From an uncultured Lachnospiraceae bacterium (lineage in GTDB: Bacteria > Bacillota > Clostridia > Lachnospirales > Lachnospiraceae): a stretch of DNA of 44,782 nt. Location of the stretch: the NCBI GenBank assembly GCA_902767015.1, contig CACXFV010000005.1, positions 1 to 44,782 of the forward strand. The letters run 5' to 3'. Both the position numbers and the translations under genes were made by a program. This document shows positions 9,157-18,241 of the stretch, one piece after another. The notes beneath the pieces were generated by a model, which had not been told where the DNA came from, ran no database searches, and worked only from the letters and a program-made list of their open reading frames with translations. The first letter of the stretch is position 1. Every line of letters begins with the position of its first letter.

Positions 9157-10965
9157 TCATTTCACAAATCGTTTAATCAACTCAACCACATATGGTACTG
9201 TCTCATAGGAGGTGAGGGTTTCCCTGGCAAGCACCGGATCATCCGTGATAATCATGTCTGCGCCTCGCTGTATCATTTCATTCACAGCATCCGCCGTGTT
9301 GACAGTCCACACATATACCTCTTTTCCCGTGCTGTGTGCATTATTAATAAGCGCCTGAGACGCAAAGGAATAATTAACACTCAATGCATCTGCAAATTTT
9401 ACACCGGAAAAATTACCATATGCCACATTCAGAATATATCCTGTTTTAATATTTTCATTAAAGCTTTTGACATTTTTTAATGCCTTTGACTGAAAGGAGG
9501 TAACTACACATTCATCCTCCATTTCATATTTTTCTATGAGCTCCACAACCGATTTTTCAAGATTCTGCTCATGCCCCTTCAGCTTAATCTCAATGTTAAG
9601 CTTCAACTTTCCTTTGGACATAATCATAACCTCTTCCAACGTCGGTATCGTGGTTCCCGCATACTCCTCTGAAAACCAGCCGCCTACATCATAGGTTTTA
9701 ACCTCATCATAATCTACCTTCCACACCCTCTTATTCACCCCGGCAACTCTCCTGAAATCCGAATCATGCATAACGATGACTACGCCATCTTTTGTCTCCT
9801 GGACATCAAGCTCCACATAATCAGCAAAATGATCAATCGCCGCCTCAAAGGCAGGAATAGTATTCTCCGGTGCTTCTGAAGAATAGCCTCTATGTGCAGC
9901 AATCATCGTCTTTTTAAACAATTGCACATTATAGCCGTTTCTCGAAATACCAATGTCAAAGCCTACGTATATCATATTCAATATTGCCGAAATCACAACA
10001 ACAATATAAATCGTCTTTCTAAACTTTCCCGCCTCTCTCTTCTTCTCCTCTATCACCGGCAGCACTATCTGCTCACGGATCTTTTTCTTTCTGGCATAAT
10101 AATAACCGCTTAGTATCGCTAACGATACCGGAACAATAAAGGAGGCATAAAGCTGATTCCAAAGCTTAAACAATATTCTTGCCACAATCAGCGACATATT
10201 ATACGCCCGTTTTGTTTTAAAAAACAATAGCAGTATCTTCGTGACGGCAAAAGTAATTGCAACATACGATAACACCAGTCCTGCAAAAAATAGTATCTGC
10301 CACAGAACAAAGGATATAATCAATCCCGGGTATTTTCGTCTGTTCAAATGAATACTCGCTTTTCTGGCATTCCTAAAATCCATCTTCTCAATGGTGTAGT
10401 AATTGATACTGCTAATCCATCTGATGCAGATAACAGAAAGAATGACATATACCGCCAGTATTTTAACAATTAAGCCCTGCCTTGTCTTAAGAAATTCAAT
10501 CACAAAAACCGGCACCTGCATAGACGATATATACCCGGATAATGCGACAAGGTGCGTAATCGGCATAATGACCATCACAAAACTTATCAGAAATAAATTA
10601 TTTCTCTCTAAAAGCCGAAAAGCGGATTTTATCCCCTCTCTGATCATGTCCGTTACCTTTGCCTTATATCCATGATAGGTCAGGTCATAGCAGTAGGCAA
10701 TCGCGCCTATCTCAATCAGTGAAAAAATAGCAAACATGACCAAAACAAGAAACAGAATCGCAATCGTAGTCGGCTTCATGGCAAAATCAATGACACGTGC
10801 ATTCGTCAGATAATTGATGCCCGCAAGTCTTAAGGCTATCTTTACCATTTGTACAAGCACCGGTGTATATACCGCTGTGGTAAAAAGTGTATAGATGATT
10901 TCAAATAATATGATGTTTTTTATATTTTTGAATAGAAATTTAAACGCATTGGAAAATCTGTTCAT
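9157..10965 (-). CDS. Membrane-anchored glycerophosphodiester phosphodiesterase
   Basis: A 602-residue protein. The first 340 residues form a multi-pass membrane domain (several hydrophobic helices, e.g. near 14-40, 66-95, 120-145, 165-185, 215-245), matching the membrane-domain GDPD family. The C-terminal cytosolic or extracytoplasmic TIM barrel (about 350-585) has the catalytic signature AAHRGYSSEAPENT, then ELDVQ and VIVMHD, and NIEIKLK for metal binding. It should hydrolyse glycerophosphodiesters to glycerol-3-phosphate and an alcohol; the real substrate may be lipid or teichoic acid related. A small inverted repeat, CCTGC/GCAGG at 10976-10990, overlaps the AGGAG ribosome site. Probably co-transcribed with thiD. 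Confidence 0.9.
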   Translation of the reverse strand: MNRFSNAFKFLFKNIKNIILFEIIYTLFTTAVYTPVLVQMVKIALRLAGINYLTNARVIDFAMKPTTIAILFLVLVMFAIFSLIEIGAIAYCYDLTYHGYKAKVTDMIREGIKSAFRLLERNNLFLISFVMVIMPITHLVALSGYISSMQVPVFVIEFLKTRQGLIVKILAVYVILSVICIRWISSINYYTIEKMDFRNARKASIHLNRRKYPGLIISFVLWQILFFAGLVLSYVAITFAVTKILLLFFKTKRAYNMSLIVARILFKLWNQLYASFIVPVSLAILSGYYYARKKKIREQIVLPVIEEKKREAGKFRKTIYIVVVISAILNMIYVGFDIGISRNGYNVQLFKKTMIAAHRGYSSEAPENTIPAFEAAIDHFADYVELDVQETKDGVVIVMHDSDFRRVAGVNKRVWKVDYDEVKTYDVGGWFSEEYAGTTIPTLEEVMIMSKGKLKLNIEIKLKGHEQNLEKSVVELIEKYEMEDECVVTSFQSKALKNVKSFNENIKTGYILNVAYGNFSGVKFADALSVNYSFASQALINNAHSTGKEVYVWTVNTADAVNEMIQRGADMIITDDPVLARETLTSYETVPYVVELIKRFVK

Positions 10966-11067
10966 ATTTTATTCTCCTGCCTATCGCAGGTTTTCCCCGC
11001 AATGTTTACATTGTTCGATACTGACTCCAATCAGCAGGTTTTAAAATTTAGCTTTGGGGTTCACACA

Positions 11068-11637
11068 TTAAAGCTCTCGATGAAGCAAAACTGCCCGCCT
11101 GATATAGCGAAAGGTTTCTTTTTCACCCTTTTCCTCAAGCATTCTGAGCAGTCTCTCCAATTCCTCCGCCGTCTTCTGATGAAGATTTCGCTTCTTTTTC
11201 CCTTTCAGATAATAGTTAAGAGGTTCACTGTCATTATAATTATCACCCATATAGACTTTACTTGCTGCTATCCTGTCGCAGAACATTTCCACCACATATT
11301 TTTTCGGCATACAGACCGGTGTCAGTTCTTTCGTCTCTCTATTATAATCTGTCCAATACTCAAAATGATGTTTATTCCTTCCCTTGTGATGCATCCAAGC
11401 CTTAGAGTATCCATAATTATCTCTCTCTCCCTCGTTAGGACTCCTGTCTCCCTGATAATTCATGACACCCGCAAAGAACTCCTCCGGTGAAAACTTCGAT
11501 AAGTCATGGGTAATCCCCTGCCAGATCAGACCACATAAGAAGCAATTCTTCATCACTTCCTTTTTATGTCTTATGACTGTCAGAAAATGTCCTTTTATGT
11601 TTTTTTGAAATATTTTGATATCATTGATAATCTTCAT
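11068..11637 (-). CDS. DUF5662 family protein
   Basis: A 189-residue protein of the DUF5662 family, function unknown. It is rich in conserved His and acidic residues: HLTHDLSKFSPEEF-like segment (GITHDLSKFSPEEFF), then SKAWMHHKGRNKHHFEYWTDY, which looks like a metal-binding site of an HD-like or hydrolase fold; this is an inference. There is no signal peptide or membrane helix. The start ATG has GAGG five bases before it. It lies after the terminator of the trigger-factor-like gene, so it has its own transcription unit. Widespread in Lachnospiraceae genomes, to my knowledge, without a defined pathway. Confidence 0.75.
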   Translation of the reverse strand: MKIINDIKIFQKNIKGHFLTVIRHKKEVMKNCFLCGLIWQGITHDLSKFSPEEFFAGVMNYQGDRSPNEGERDNYGYSKAWMHHKGRNKHHFEYWTDYNRETKELTPVCMPKKYVVEMFCDRIAASKVYMGDNYNDSEPLNYYLKGKKKRNLHQKTAEELERLLRMLEEKGEKETFRYIRRAVLLHREL

Positions 11638-11670
11638 ACGAACCTCATGTATTTCTCTACAATCTAAAAT

Positions 11671-11708
11671 CAGACAGCTAACAAAGGATTTTCTTTATTA
11701 GCTGTCTG
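11671..11708 (-). terminator. Rho-independent terminator after the trigger-factor-like gene
   Basis: On the minus strand, CAGACAGCTAA (11708-11698) pairs with TTAGCTGTCTG (11681-11671), an 11-bp perfect stem with a 16-base loop followed by ATTTTAG. It lies 22 bp past the stop codon at 11730. Confidence 0.75.
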
Positions 11709-11729
11709 TACCATCTGTCATTGCAATAT

Positions 11730-12815
11730 CTACTGTGTATCTGATGAAACAGTTACCTGCTTAACATTATTATTCTCATAAATATAATCAATCGCAACTT
11801 CCCGTCTCATGTCAAACAGCAGCTCTTCATGTGTCATCGCCTGTAATACAGCCTCTTTTGAGCCATAGCTTTGTGCATATTCTTCTAATTTTTCCTCAAA
11901 CTGTTCCTCTGTAATGTCGATGCCCGCATCCTTTACAATTGCCTCTATGACAAGTGTCTGCTTTGTCGCATCAACTGCCTGATTCTGTAAATCTTCGAAA
12001 GTAATACCGGCATTCACCATATATGTCTCAAGATTGCCGCCGAAATAAGAGCCATACATTGCATAATATTGAACAATGGAATTATAATTGATATTATACA
12101 CAAATGCAGGGCAACCGGACACCTCTGAATCCTCCATAATCATATCCATAAGTTCCGACTCTGCCACCTGCTTTGCACTTTCGGCATTGTTCTCTTCCAT
12201 CTCTGCTCTCTTGCCTTCCCTGTAGGCATCTATGGTCTCATAATCTGTATTCGCTGCAATAAATTCATCTGTCAGTTCAGGCACCACAGGCTCTTTGATA
12301 CTCTTTACCGTAACGGTATACATTGCATCAATCTCCGTGGTCTCATTTGTCTCGCTGTCTGTAGAGGATTCCTTGACAGTAAAAGTAATGGTGGCATTCG
12401 CTGCAAGCCCTAACATATTCTCATCAAATTCCTCTCCAAGACTTCCGTCACCTATCGTAATCTCATAATCTGTCTGATTAATATCCTCTTCTCCCTCTAC
12501 ACTTCTTGTGTAATCCATCGTAACCTTATCGCCTTCCATGACATTCCTATCTGTCACTTCCTCATAGGTAGTATTACTTGTGATCAGAGACTGAAGCGAA
12601 TCCTCAAGGTCCTGTTCTGTGACGGCAGTAATCTTCTCCTCTACGTCAAGACCGGTATACTTTCCTAATGTGACGTAATCACCCACATTATACTCCACTA
12701 CCTTTCTTGCCGATGCATTCTTTTCTTTATCTTTTCCACAGCCGGTAAACATCGTTGCCGCCATCACACCTGCAACAGACAACACAACTGCTTTCTTCAC
12801 TATATGCTTCTTCAT
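11730..12815 (-). CDS. Trigger-factor-like / FKBP-type peptidyl-prolyl isomerase lipoprotein
   Basis: A 361-residue predicted lipoprotein. The N-terminus MKKHIVKKAVVLSVAGVMAA ends in a lipobox MFTGCGKD, so it is exported and anchored on the outer face of the membrane. Residues about 45-90 (VEEKITAVTEQDLEDSLQSLI) resemble the trigger-factor linker. An FKBP-like segment follows (EGDKVTMDY, TDYEITIGDGSLGEEFDENMLG), then a trigger-factor-type helical C-terminus. It probably helps fold exported proteins, but this is unproven. It differs from cytosolic Tig by the lipobox and the missing ribosome-binding domain. I chose ATG 12815 because the GAAAGGA site before it would lie inside the longer TTG-initiated reading at 12833. 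Confidence 0.85.
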   Translation of the reverse strand: MKKHIVKKAVVLSVAGVMAATMFTGCGKDKEKNASARKVVEYNVGDYVTLGKYTGLDVEEKITAVTEQDLEDSLQSLITSNTTYEEVTDRNVMEGDKVTMDYTRSVEGEEDINQTDYEITIGDGSLGEEFDENMLGLAANATITFTVKESSTDSETNETTEIDAMYTVTVKSIKEPVVPELTDEFIAANTDYETIDAYREGKRAEMEENNAESAKQVAESELMDMIMEDSEVSGCPAFVYNINYNSIVQYYAMYGSYFGGNLETYMVNAGITFEDLQNQAVDATKQTLVIEAIVKDAGIDITEEQFEEKLEEYAQSYGSKEAVLQAMTHEELLFDMRREVAIDYIYENNNVKQVTVSSDTQ

Positions 12816-12913
12816 TTCTGTAATTCCTTTCAAAATACTTTATTTCTATAATTAGTAAAAACACTACCTTTTACTATATCACAGAATGGAATTACTGTCA
12901 AAGAATAATTTAA

Positions 12914-12937
12914 GGTTCCTCTGCTATCAGAGGAACC
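12914..12937 (-). terminator. Terminator after sigE
   Basis: GGTTCCTCTG and CAGAGGAACC form a perfect 10-bp stem with a 4-base loop. On the minus strand it is followed by TTAAATTATTCTTT. It begins nine bases after the sigE stop codon, closing the spoIIGA-sigE unit. Confidence 0.85.
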
Positions 12938-12945
12938 TGGTTTCT

Positions 12946-13686
12946 CTAATAGCACTTTACGATTTCTTTTTTGAGTCTTCCGATAATTTTTTTCTCCAGT
13001 CTAGATATATATGACTGGGAAATCCCCAGCATGTCTGCAACTTCTTTTTGTGTCAGCTCTTCGCCATTTTCGCTGTTTAAGCCGAACCTGAGCTCCACAA
13101 TCGTCCTTTCCCTCTTATTCAGTTTTGATACAGCTTTGATAAGGATTTTTTTTTCAACCTCATCTTCAATATCCTTTGAGATAACATCCTCCTCTGTTCC
13201 GAGCACATCTGATAACAGCAGTTCATTTCCATCCCAGTCTACATTCAGAGGTTCATCAATGGACACCTCCATCTTCATTTTACTGGTTCTTCTAAGATAC
13301 ATCAATATCTCATTTTCTATACATCTCGAGGCATAGGTTGCCAGCTTGATATTTTTCTCGGGATCAAATGTATTGATGGATTTGATGAGACCGATAGTAC
13401 CGATGGAAATCAAATCCTCCACCCCTACTCCTGTATTATCAAATTTCTTGGCAATATATACAACCAGTCTCAAATTACGTTCTATCAGAATTTTTTTTGC
13501 CCTCATGTCCTCATTTGTATTCAACCTGCATAACATATCCTGTTCTTCTACTGCATCTAACGGGGGCGGCAATATGTCCGCCCCGCCTATGTAATGAATT
13601 TCCCCTTTTTTCCGAAATACAAAATTTCTAATACCCGGCAGCACCTTGAACTGCAAACGGTTAGGAATCGAAATCTTTATCAACAT
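12946..13686 (-). CDS. sigE: RNA polymerase sporulation sigma factor SigE (pro-form)
   Basis: A 246-residue early mother-cell sigma factor. It starts with a basic/hydrophobic pro-sequence (about 1-31) and then [15 protein letters not shown], matching the processing region of pro-sigma-E, which SpoIIGA cleaves near the YIGG. Region 2: [57 protein letters not shown]. Region 4: [12 protein letters not shown] and [24 protein letters not shown]. Length is normal. It follows spoIIGA by 23 bp with GGGAGGT before the ATG, so the protease and its substrate are co-expressed. A strong hairpin terminator follows. Confidence 0.96.
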   Translation of the reverse strand: MLIKISIPNRLQFKVLPGIRNFVFRKKGEIHYIGGADILPPPLDAVEEQDMLCRLNTNEDMRAKKILIERNLRLVVYIAKKFDNTGVGVEDLISIGTIGLIKSINTFDPEKNIKLATYASRCIENEILMYLRRTSKMKMEVSIDEPLNVDWDGNELLLSDVLGTEEDVISKDIEDEVEKKILIKAVSKLNKRERTIVELRFGLNSENGEELTQKEVADMLGISQSYISRLEKKIIGRLKKEIVKCY

Positions 13687-13709
13687 ATTAATACCTCCCA
13701 GTATTCCTT

Positions 13710-14573
13710 CTATGACAATGCCGTATCCATTGTGTCCTTATTGAGTATCATCGAATATTTTCCGTTTTTCGATAACTCTCCATAATATATGGCAATAATC
13801 GGAGAATATATAAATTTGGGTTCTCCCTCAACCAGCACCACCATCTCATCTATTCTGATTCCATATAGTAAACCATTTTCCTCCCCTACTGATTTAAATG
13901 GTATAACGCTGATTTTATCACTAATAGCCTCATCTCCTTTAAACATCGGTCTTAATATCCTGTGCTCTGCGATGTGCACCATTTTTCCACTGACCGGTTC
14001 TGTAAGACTGTTGCCCGTGTCAAACAGTGCCGTGGTTACAACTGATTTCCCTTTATAGCTTAATTTGACATCATAGATAAGTTTAACATCCTTTTTATGA
14101 TTTCTAACAAATCTTACCGCAAACACCATAATGATATATGCCATAAGCGTGGCGAGCACAAATTTCCTTGCATTCATCCCTTTATTTGAACTTCCGTGAA
14201 GAATCTCATTAACAATTGCTCCTGCTCTTGTCATATAATACAGATAATTCATCACACCGCCAAACAAAAAGGAGGTCAGCACCAGAAAAATAACATTTTT
14301 CAGATAATAAGTAATATTTTTAAAGCCAAATGCCATATAAATCATGGCAAATGCGACGATTACACTTGAAAAAGTAATGTAAGACGAGTGGTTCATCAGT
14401 GGCTTTAAGATTATTACACTATAAAGTGCACCAAATGCAGCCGCCACACCTATTCTTAATCTGTTATGATTATTTTTCATAACCAGTGATGTCAGTCTTA
14501 TCACAATATAATCCATCACAAAATTAATCATGAAAAAAACATCAATATAAACTACATATTGCTCACCCTTCAT
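13710..14573 (-). CDS. spoIIGA: Sigma-E processing peptidase SpoIIGA
   Basis: A 287-residue membrane aspartic protease that activates pro-sigma-E in the mother cell. The N-terminal half has about five hydrophobic helices starting at [20 protein letters not shown]. The soluble C-terminal half has the aspartic protease motif [16 protein letters not shown], with the DTG aspartate. The start at 14573 (ATG) has GAGGAG eight bases before it; the in-frame reading continues upstream to 14633 but runs back through the promoter, so the longer form is unlikely. It sits directly upstream of sigE. Regulation: the promoter region carries a Spo0A box and an unusually spaced -35/-10 pair (separate entry). 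Confidence 0.94.
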   Translation of the reverse strand: MKGEQYVVYIDVFFMINFVMDYIVIRLTSLVMKNNHNRLRIGVAAAFGALYSVIILKPLMNHSSYITFSSVIVAFAMIYMAFGFKNITYYLKNVIFLVLTSFLFGGVMNYLYYMTRAGAIVNEILHGSSNKGMNARKFVLATLMAYIIMVFAVRFVRNHKKDVKLIYDVKLSYKGKSVVTTALFDTGNSLTEPVSGKMVHIAEHRILRPMFKGDEAISDKISVIPFKSVGEENGLLYGIRIDEMVVLVEGEPKFIYSPIIAIYYGELSKNGKYSMILNKDTMDTALS

Positions 14574-14600
14574 TTGTCTCTCCTCACTCTGGCAATAGGT

Positions 14601-14667
14601 AGTATACAACAAAACTGTTGCAAAATTTGTCAATTGGTGGAATGAAAAACCGAAAATTTTTCGACAA
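14601..14667 (-). promoter_or_regulatory. spoIIG-type promoter with Spo0A box
   Basis: On the minus strand: a 0A-box-like TTGTCGAA at 14667-14660 (consensus TGTCGAA), a -35-like TTGACA at 14633-14628, and a -10 TATACT at 14606-14601. The spacer is 21 bp, not the normal 17. The Bacillus subtilis spoIIG promoter is known for a similarly over-long spacer and activation by phosphorylated Spo0A, so this is probably the same arrangement. The TTGACAAA overlapping the -35 is also a weak 0A-like match. Confidence 0.7.
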
Positions 14668-14674
14668 CCACAAA

Positions 14675-14703
14675 AGCCACAGCAATGTAATATCGCTGTG
14701 GCT
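14675..14703 (-). terminator. Terminator after ftsZ
   Basis: On the minus strand AGCCACAGC (14703-14695) pairs with GCTGTGGCT (14683-14675), followed by TTTTGTGG. The 9-bp stem has an 11-base loop. It lies 60 bp downstream of the ftsZ stop and just upstream of the Spo0A box of spoIIGA. Confidence 0.75.
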
Positions 14704-14763
14704 TCGCAGAAGACTATGTATTCTATAGGTCAGACATGCTGTTTATTGCTATGCCTGTCAATG

Positions 14764-15984
14764 TTAATCTCTGTTTTTCTTTAAAAATTCCGGTATATTG
14801 ATTCCCTTATCATCATTTCTTGAAGAAATCGGTCTCTGTGACACTGTTCTGGAAGGCTGTGCTGCTCTGGCAGTGGTCTGGGAGGTAGCGGTTCTTGCTC
14901 CCACCGTCGTTCTTGGTGCTGCAGAATTTAATCTGAAATCTGACTTTGGTGCACCACCGATAGGCTTCACTGAACTTTTCTTATAGTCAAAGGACGGCTT
15001 GGCTGCCTGCGCAAATCCTGCATTACCTGCCGGTGCCTCCTCTAATCCGGTAGCAATAATGGTAATCGCACACTCATCCGGATACGAATCATCATACCGT
15101 GTACCAAAGATAATATTGGCGTCTTCGCCGGTCAGCTCCTGCACATAGCTTGCGGCCTCACTTGCCTCTGTAAGACTGATATCTCCCGTGATGTTAATGA
15201 TAACATCGGTAGCGCCCTCTATTGTCGTCTCTAACAATGGCGATGTAACAGCTATCTGAACCGCCTCATGTGCCTTATCTTCGCCCTTCGCAACACCTAT
15301 TCCGATATGTGCAATACCCTTGTCCTTCATGACAGTCTGCACATCTGCGAAGTCAAGATTAATCAATGCTTCTACATTAATCAGGTCTGTAATACCCTGC
15401 ACTGCCTGCTGTAATACTTCATCTGCCTTCTTCAATGCCTCCGGCATTGTGGTTCTTCTGTCCACTATCTCTAACAGCTTGTCATTAGGAATGACAATCA
15501 GAGTATCTACGCTCTCCTTAAGCTTCTCTATTCCCATAATGGCATTATTCATTCTTGTCTTTGCCTCAAACTTAAACGGCTTTGTAACAACACCTACGGT
15601 AAGTATGCCCTGCTCTTTGGCAACTCTCGCAACCACCGGTGCGGCACCTGTTCCGGTTCCACCACCCATACCGCATGTGACAAATATCATATCAGCGCCT
15701 CTGATAGCATCCGCAATGTCATCAATATTCTCTTCCGCTGCTTTCTCTCCTACCTCAGGAACTGCTCCACATCCCAGTCCTTTCGTAAGCTTCTCGCCCA
15801 CCTGAAGTACTGTCGGCGCCTTGCACAGTGCAAGTGCCTGCTTGTCTGTATTAATTCCTATAAACTCTACGCCACCTATATTCTCGTCTATCATTCTGTT
15901 AACGGCATTATTACCGGCACCACCTACACCTACTACTATAATCTTAGCTACTGCCTCTGCCTCATTTGTCGTAATCTCTAACAA
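14764..15984 (-). CDS. ftsZ: Cell division protein FtsZ
   Basis: A 406-residue tubulin-like GTPase that forms the Z ring. GTP-binding motifs: [14 protein letters not shown] (18-31) and the tubulin signature GGGTGTG (107-113). The T7 loop reads [11 protein letters not shown]. The linker is Ala/Thr/Ser-rich, and the C-terminal peptide [12 protein letters not shown] matches the conserved partner-binding tail. Most start sites would be too long: I chose the TTG at 15984 because AAGGAGGA lies seven bases before it and the protein then starts [11 protein letters not shown], the usual FtsZ lead-in. It has no ftsA beside it. The 244-bp gap to divIB, with a leader hairpin, suggests its own promoter; a terminator follows. 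Confidence 0.97.
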   Translation of the reverse strand: MLEITTNEAEAVAKIIVVGVGGAGNNAVNRMIDENIGGVEFIGINTDKQALALCKAPTVLQVGEKLTKGLGCGAVPEVGEKAAEENIDDIADAIRGADMIFVTCGMGGGTGTGAAPVVARVAKEQGILTVGVVTKPFKFEAKTRMNNAIMGIEKLKESVDTLIVIPNDKLLEIVDRRTTMPEALKKADEVLQQAVQGITDLINVEALINLDFADVQTVMKDKGIAHIGIGVAKGEDKAHEAVQIAVTSPLLETTIEGATDVIINITGDISLTEASEAASYVQELTGEDANIIFGTRYDDSYPDECAITIIATGLEEAPAGNAGFAQAAKPSFDYKKSSVKPIGGAPKSDFRLNSAAPRTTVGARTATSQTTARAAQPSRTVSQRPISSRNDDKGINIPEFLKKNRD

Positions 15985-16025
15985 GGGTTTGTCCTCCTTC
16001 AATTTACTATTATTATACTTTACTA

Positions 16026-16053
16026 TGTTACTTTTAGCTACGTAAAAGTAACA
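16026..16053 (-). promoter_or_regulatory. Inverted repeat in the ftsZ leader
   Basis: TGTTACTTTTA and TAAAAGTAACA are perfect 11-base arms around a 6-base loop, 42-69 bp upstream of the TTG start of ftsZ. The symmetric shape suits either an operator for a dimeric regulator or an RNA hairpin. No U-run follows. The sequence upstream (16057-16228) is AT-rich and non-coding and probably holds the ftsZ promoter, though I cannot pick a convincing -35/-10 pair. Confidence 0.5.
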
Positions 16054-16228
16054 CACCTTATTCTATAATATATTCATTTACAAAAATAATCAATAAGAAT
16101 TTAAAATTTTTTTATAAACAGCGTTACCATTCACGGATCAGTTGCATTCATAATCTGATTCGTCGCACCTGCACGTAAGAAGCAATTTATGGATTTAACT
16201 GATTTCTGTGAATACCCCATCGTAACAA

Positions 16229-16948
16229 CTATTCTTTTTTAAATGTATACCCCTTACTGTTCTCATCATATTCTCTGATATCAAGTGTTCCCTTCAGTCC
16301 TGACAGATTCGGTGACATATCCCGCAGCGTTCTTACCTTGTCATCAATATCATTATCCCCTCCCAAAAGTACCTGGATATCTCCCATATACAGAGTAATC
16401 TGTTTTTCCTGTGACACATATATTTTATCAACAATAATAGCATATTTTTGCAGTGCCTGTGTTGTATCCAGTATCAGTGAGAATACTTCTTCCTCTTTTA
16501 CAGGAAGCTTTTCATACAAAATAATATTCTCAAATTCAAGTCCTGTGACAGGCGGAACATCAGAAAATGTATCCAGTGAGCTTTCAACAACAGTGCCATC
16601 CTTGTCAAAATACATATTCGTTCCCATATATTTCACATACCCGATTACCTTTTTCTCATAGACATCAATCTTTACATGATTAAAGCCGGTAATTTTTACC
16701 TGATACGCATCGACAAAAGGAATTTTCTGAACCTTGCCATACTTATTCTTAAAATACAGCACATAGGGATTTCTATCCCACTTGGAAACAAATATATAAT
16801 TCAGCATTTCTTCTTTTGTGTACTTATTATTACCCTCAATCTGTATATTCTTATCATCAATCCTCTGCATCGCAAGAACGATTGTCAGAATCACCAGAAT
16901 TGCCAATAACAATAATACTATTTTTAATTTCGTTTTTCCTGTATTCAT
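16229..16948 (-). CDS. divIB: Cell division protein FtsQ/DivIB
   Basis: A 239-residue bitopic membrane protein of the divisome. A single N-terminal membrane helix (LKIVLLLLAILVILTIVLA, about 8-26) is followed by an extracytoplasmic POTRA domain (IEGNNKYTKEEMLNYIF, about 37-53 onward) and the FtsQ/DivIB beta domain (VKITGFNHVKIDVYEKKVIGYV). It links FtsL/DivIC and the septal PBP. Length is typical. It lies 18 bp after ftsW/spoVE with GAGG before the ATG, in the dcw operon. Sequence divergence in this family is high, so the call rests on topology plus position. Confidence 0.85.
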   Translation of the reverse strand: MNTGKTKLKIVLLLLAILVILTIVLAMQRIDDKNIQIEGNNKYTKEEMLNYIFVSKWDRNPYVLYFKNKYGKVQKIPFVDAYQVKITGFNHVKIDVYEKKVIGYVKYMGTNMYFDKDGTVVESSLDTFSDVPPVTGLEFENIILYEKLPVKEEEVFSLILDTTQALQKYAIIVDKIYVSQEKQITLYMGDIQVLLGGDNDIDDKVRTLRDMSPNLSGLKGTLDIREYDENSKGYTFKKE

Positions 16949-16966
16949 GCAAGCCTCATCTCTGTT

Positions 16967-18211
16967 TTATTCATACCTGATTCGTCTGGATACTGCCAAT
17001 ACCATACCTATCTCAAATAGCAGGCATATGATTGACGAGCCTCCGTAACTCATAAAGGGAAGTGTTACACCGGTATTCGGCATCGAATTGGTAACGACTG
17101 CAATATTAATCACTGTCTGTACGGAAATATGTGCCAATACTCCCACTACTAACATGGAACCGAACAAGTCCGGTGCATTGTTGGCCACCACCATAAATCT
17201 CCATATCATATAGATAAACATGCAGATAACCGCAATTCCTCCAATGACACCAAGTTCCTCACAGATAACGGTAAAAATCATATCATTCTGTGCCTCTGGC
17301 ACATAGCCTAACTTCTGTATTCCTTTTCCGAGTCCTTTTCCGAAAAGTCCACCCGACCCCAGGGAATACAAACCCTGCAAAATTTGAAATCCTTTTTCAT
17401 ACTTTTCAGGATGAAGCCATATCTTTACTCTTTCGATTCTGTATGGTGCCACAATAATAGCGCCGCCAATGACAGCAATACCCAATGCTGCCATCACAAA
17501 GAAATACGAAAGTCTCGGGCATGCTATAAAAAGCATAATAACTCCGATACCACCGATGACAATGGCCGAACTCAAGTCCGAGGTGACGAAGGCAATGATA
17601 GCTGCCGGCATCACCACAAAAAACAGACTGATGAAAAATACTTTCGGCTTTTTTAACTGCCTTGCATGCTTCTCAATAAAATATGCCATAAAAATAATCA
17701 GTCCTATTTTTACAACCTCGCATACCTGAACCGACATTCCCACGTTAATCCATCTCTTCGCACCATTGGCGTTGATGCCTAACGGGGTAATAACAAGCAT
17801 TGCCACCATAAGTGAGCCAAAATACGCGGTCAGTGCGATAAGAGGCCGTTTAAAATTGTGATAGTCAGTAAAAAGTACCATCACTGCCATAATAAAAAAT
17901 CCACATGCCACTGCAAATATCTGTCCGTTTAAATAATGCCTGGCATCTCCGAATTCCATCGCCGACTCATAAGAGCTGGCACTATAAAGTATCACAAGTC
18001 CGAAACACGCCATAAAAATAGTGATAAATAAAAGACTATAATCAAAATACGTCACCTTTGACTTGTTGTTTGTATTCCGGCCTTTATAGCTGCTAATCGT
18101 TCTGCCGCTTCTTCTAACACCTTCACTGCTTCTGCCCACATTTTCCCTGAATCTGTCTCCCTGTGATGCCATTTCATGCCTTCTGCCCATCTGTATGCTA
18201 TCTCTTTCCAT
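16967..18211 (-). CDS. SEDS peptidoglycan polymerase FtsW/SpoVE
   Basis: A 414-residue multi-pass membrane protein of the SEDS family, which polymerises lipid II glycan strands with a partner class B PBP. The cytosolic N-tail (about 50 residues) is basic, Ser/Arg-rich and hydrophilic. About ten membrane helices follow. Family motifs: ARHYLNGQIFAVACG, NGAKRWINVGMSVQ, KGFQILQGLYSLGSGGLFGKGLG (catalytic loop region), EAQNDMIFTVICEELG, and NTGVTLPFMSYGGSSI. The ATG at 18211 has GAGG before it; a GTG at 18223 overlaps that site and is less likely. It lies 30 bp after murD. FtsW and the sporulation paralogue SpoVE cannot be told apart here, but there is a SpoVD-like PBP in the same operon. Confidence 0.93.
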   Translation of the reverse strand: MERDSIQMGRRHEMASQGDRFRENVGRSSEGVRRSGRTISSYKGRNTNNKSKVTYFDYSLLFITIFMACFGLVILYSASSYESAMEFGDARHYLNGQIFAVACGFFIMAVMVLFTDYHNFKRPLIALTAYFGSLMVAMLVITPLGINANGAKRWINVGMSVQVCEVVKIGLIIFMAYFIEKHARQLKKPKVFFISLFFVVMPAAIIAFVTSDLSSAIVIGGIGVIMLFIACPRLSYFFVMAALGIAVIGGAIIVAPYRIERVKIWLHPEKYEKGFQILQGLYSLGSGGLFGKGLGKGIQKLGYVPEAQNDMIFTVICEELGVIGGIAVICMFIYMIWRFMVVANNAPDLFGSMLVVGVLAHISVQTVINIAVVTNSMPNTGVTLPFMSYGGSSIICLLFEIGMVLAVSRRIRYE

Positions 18212-18241
18212 ACCAATCCTCACTCACTTATATGAATTTCA

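Noticed and set aside
11002-11490. 162-codon plus-strand reading over DUF5662
   Set aside because: It is antisense to a gene with family-level motifs and has no motif of its own.
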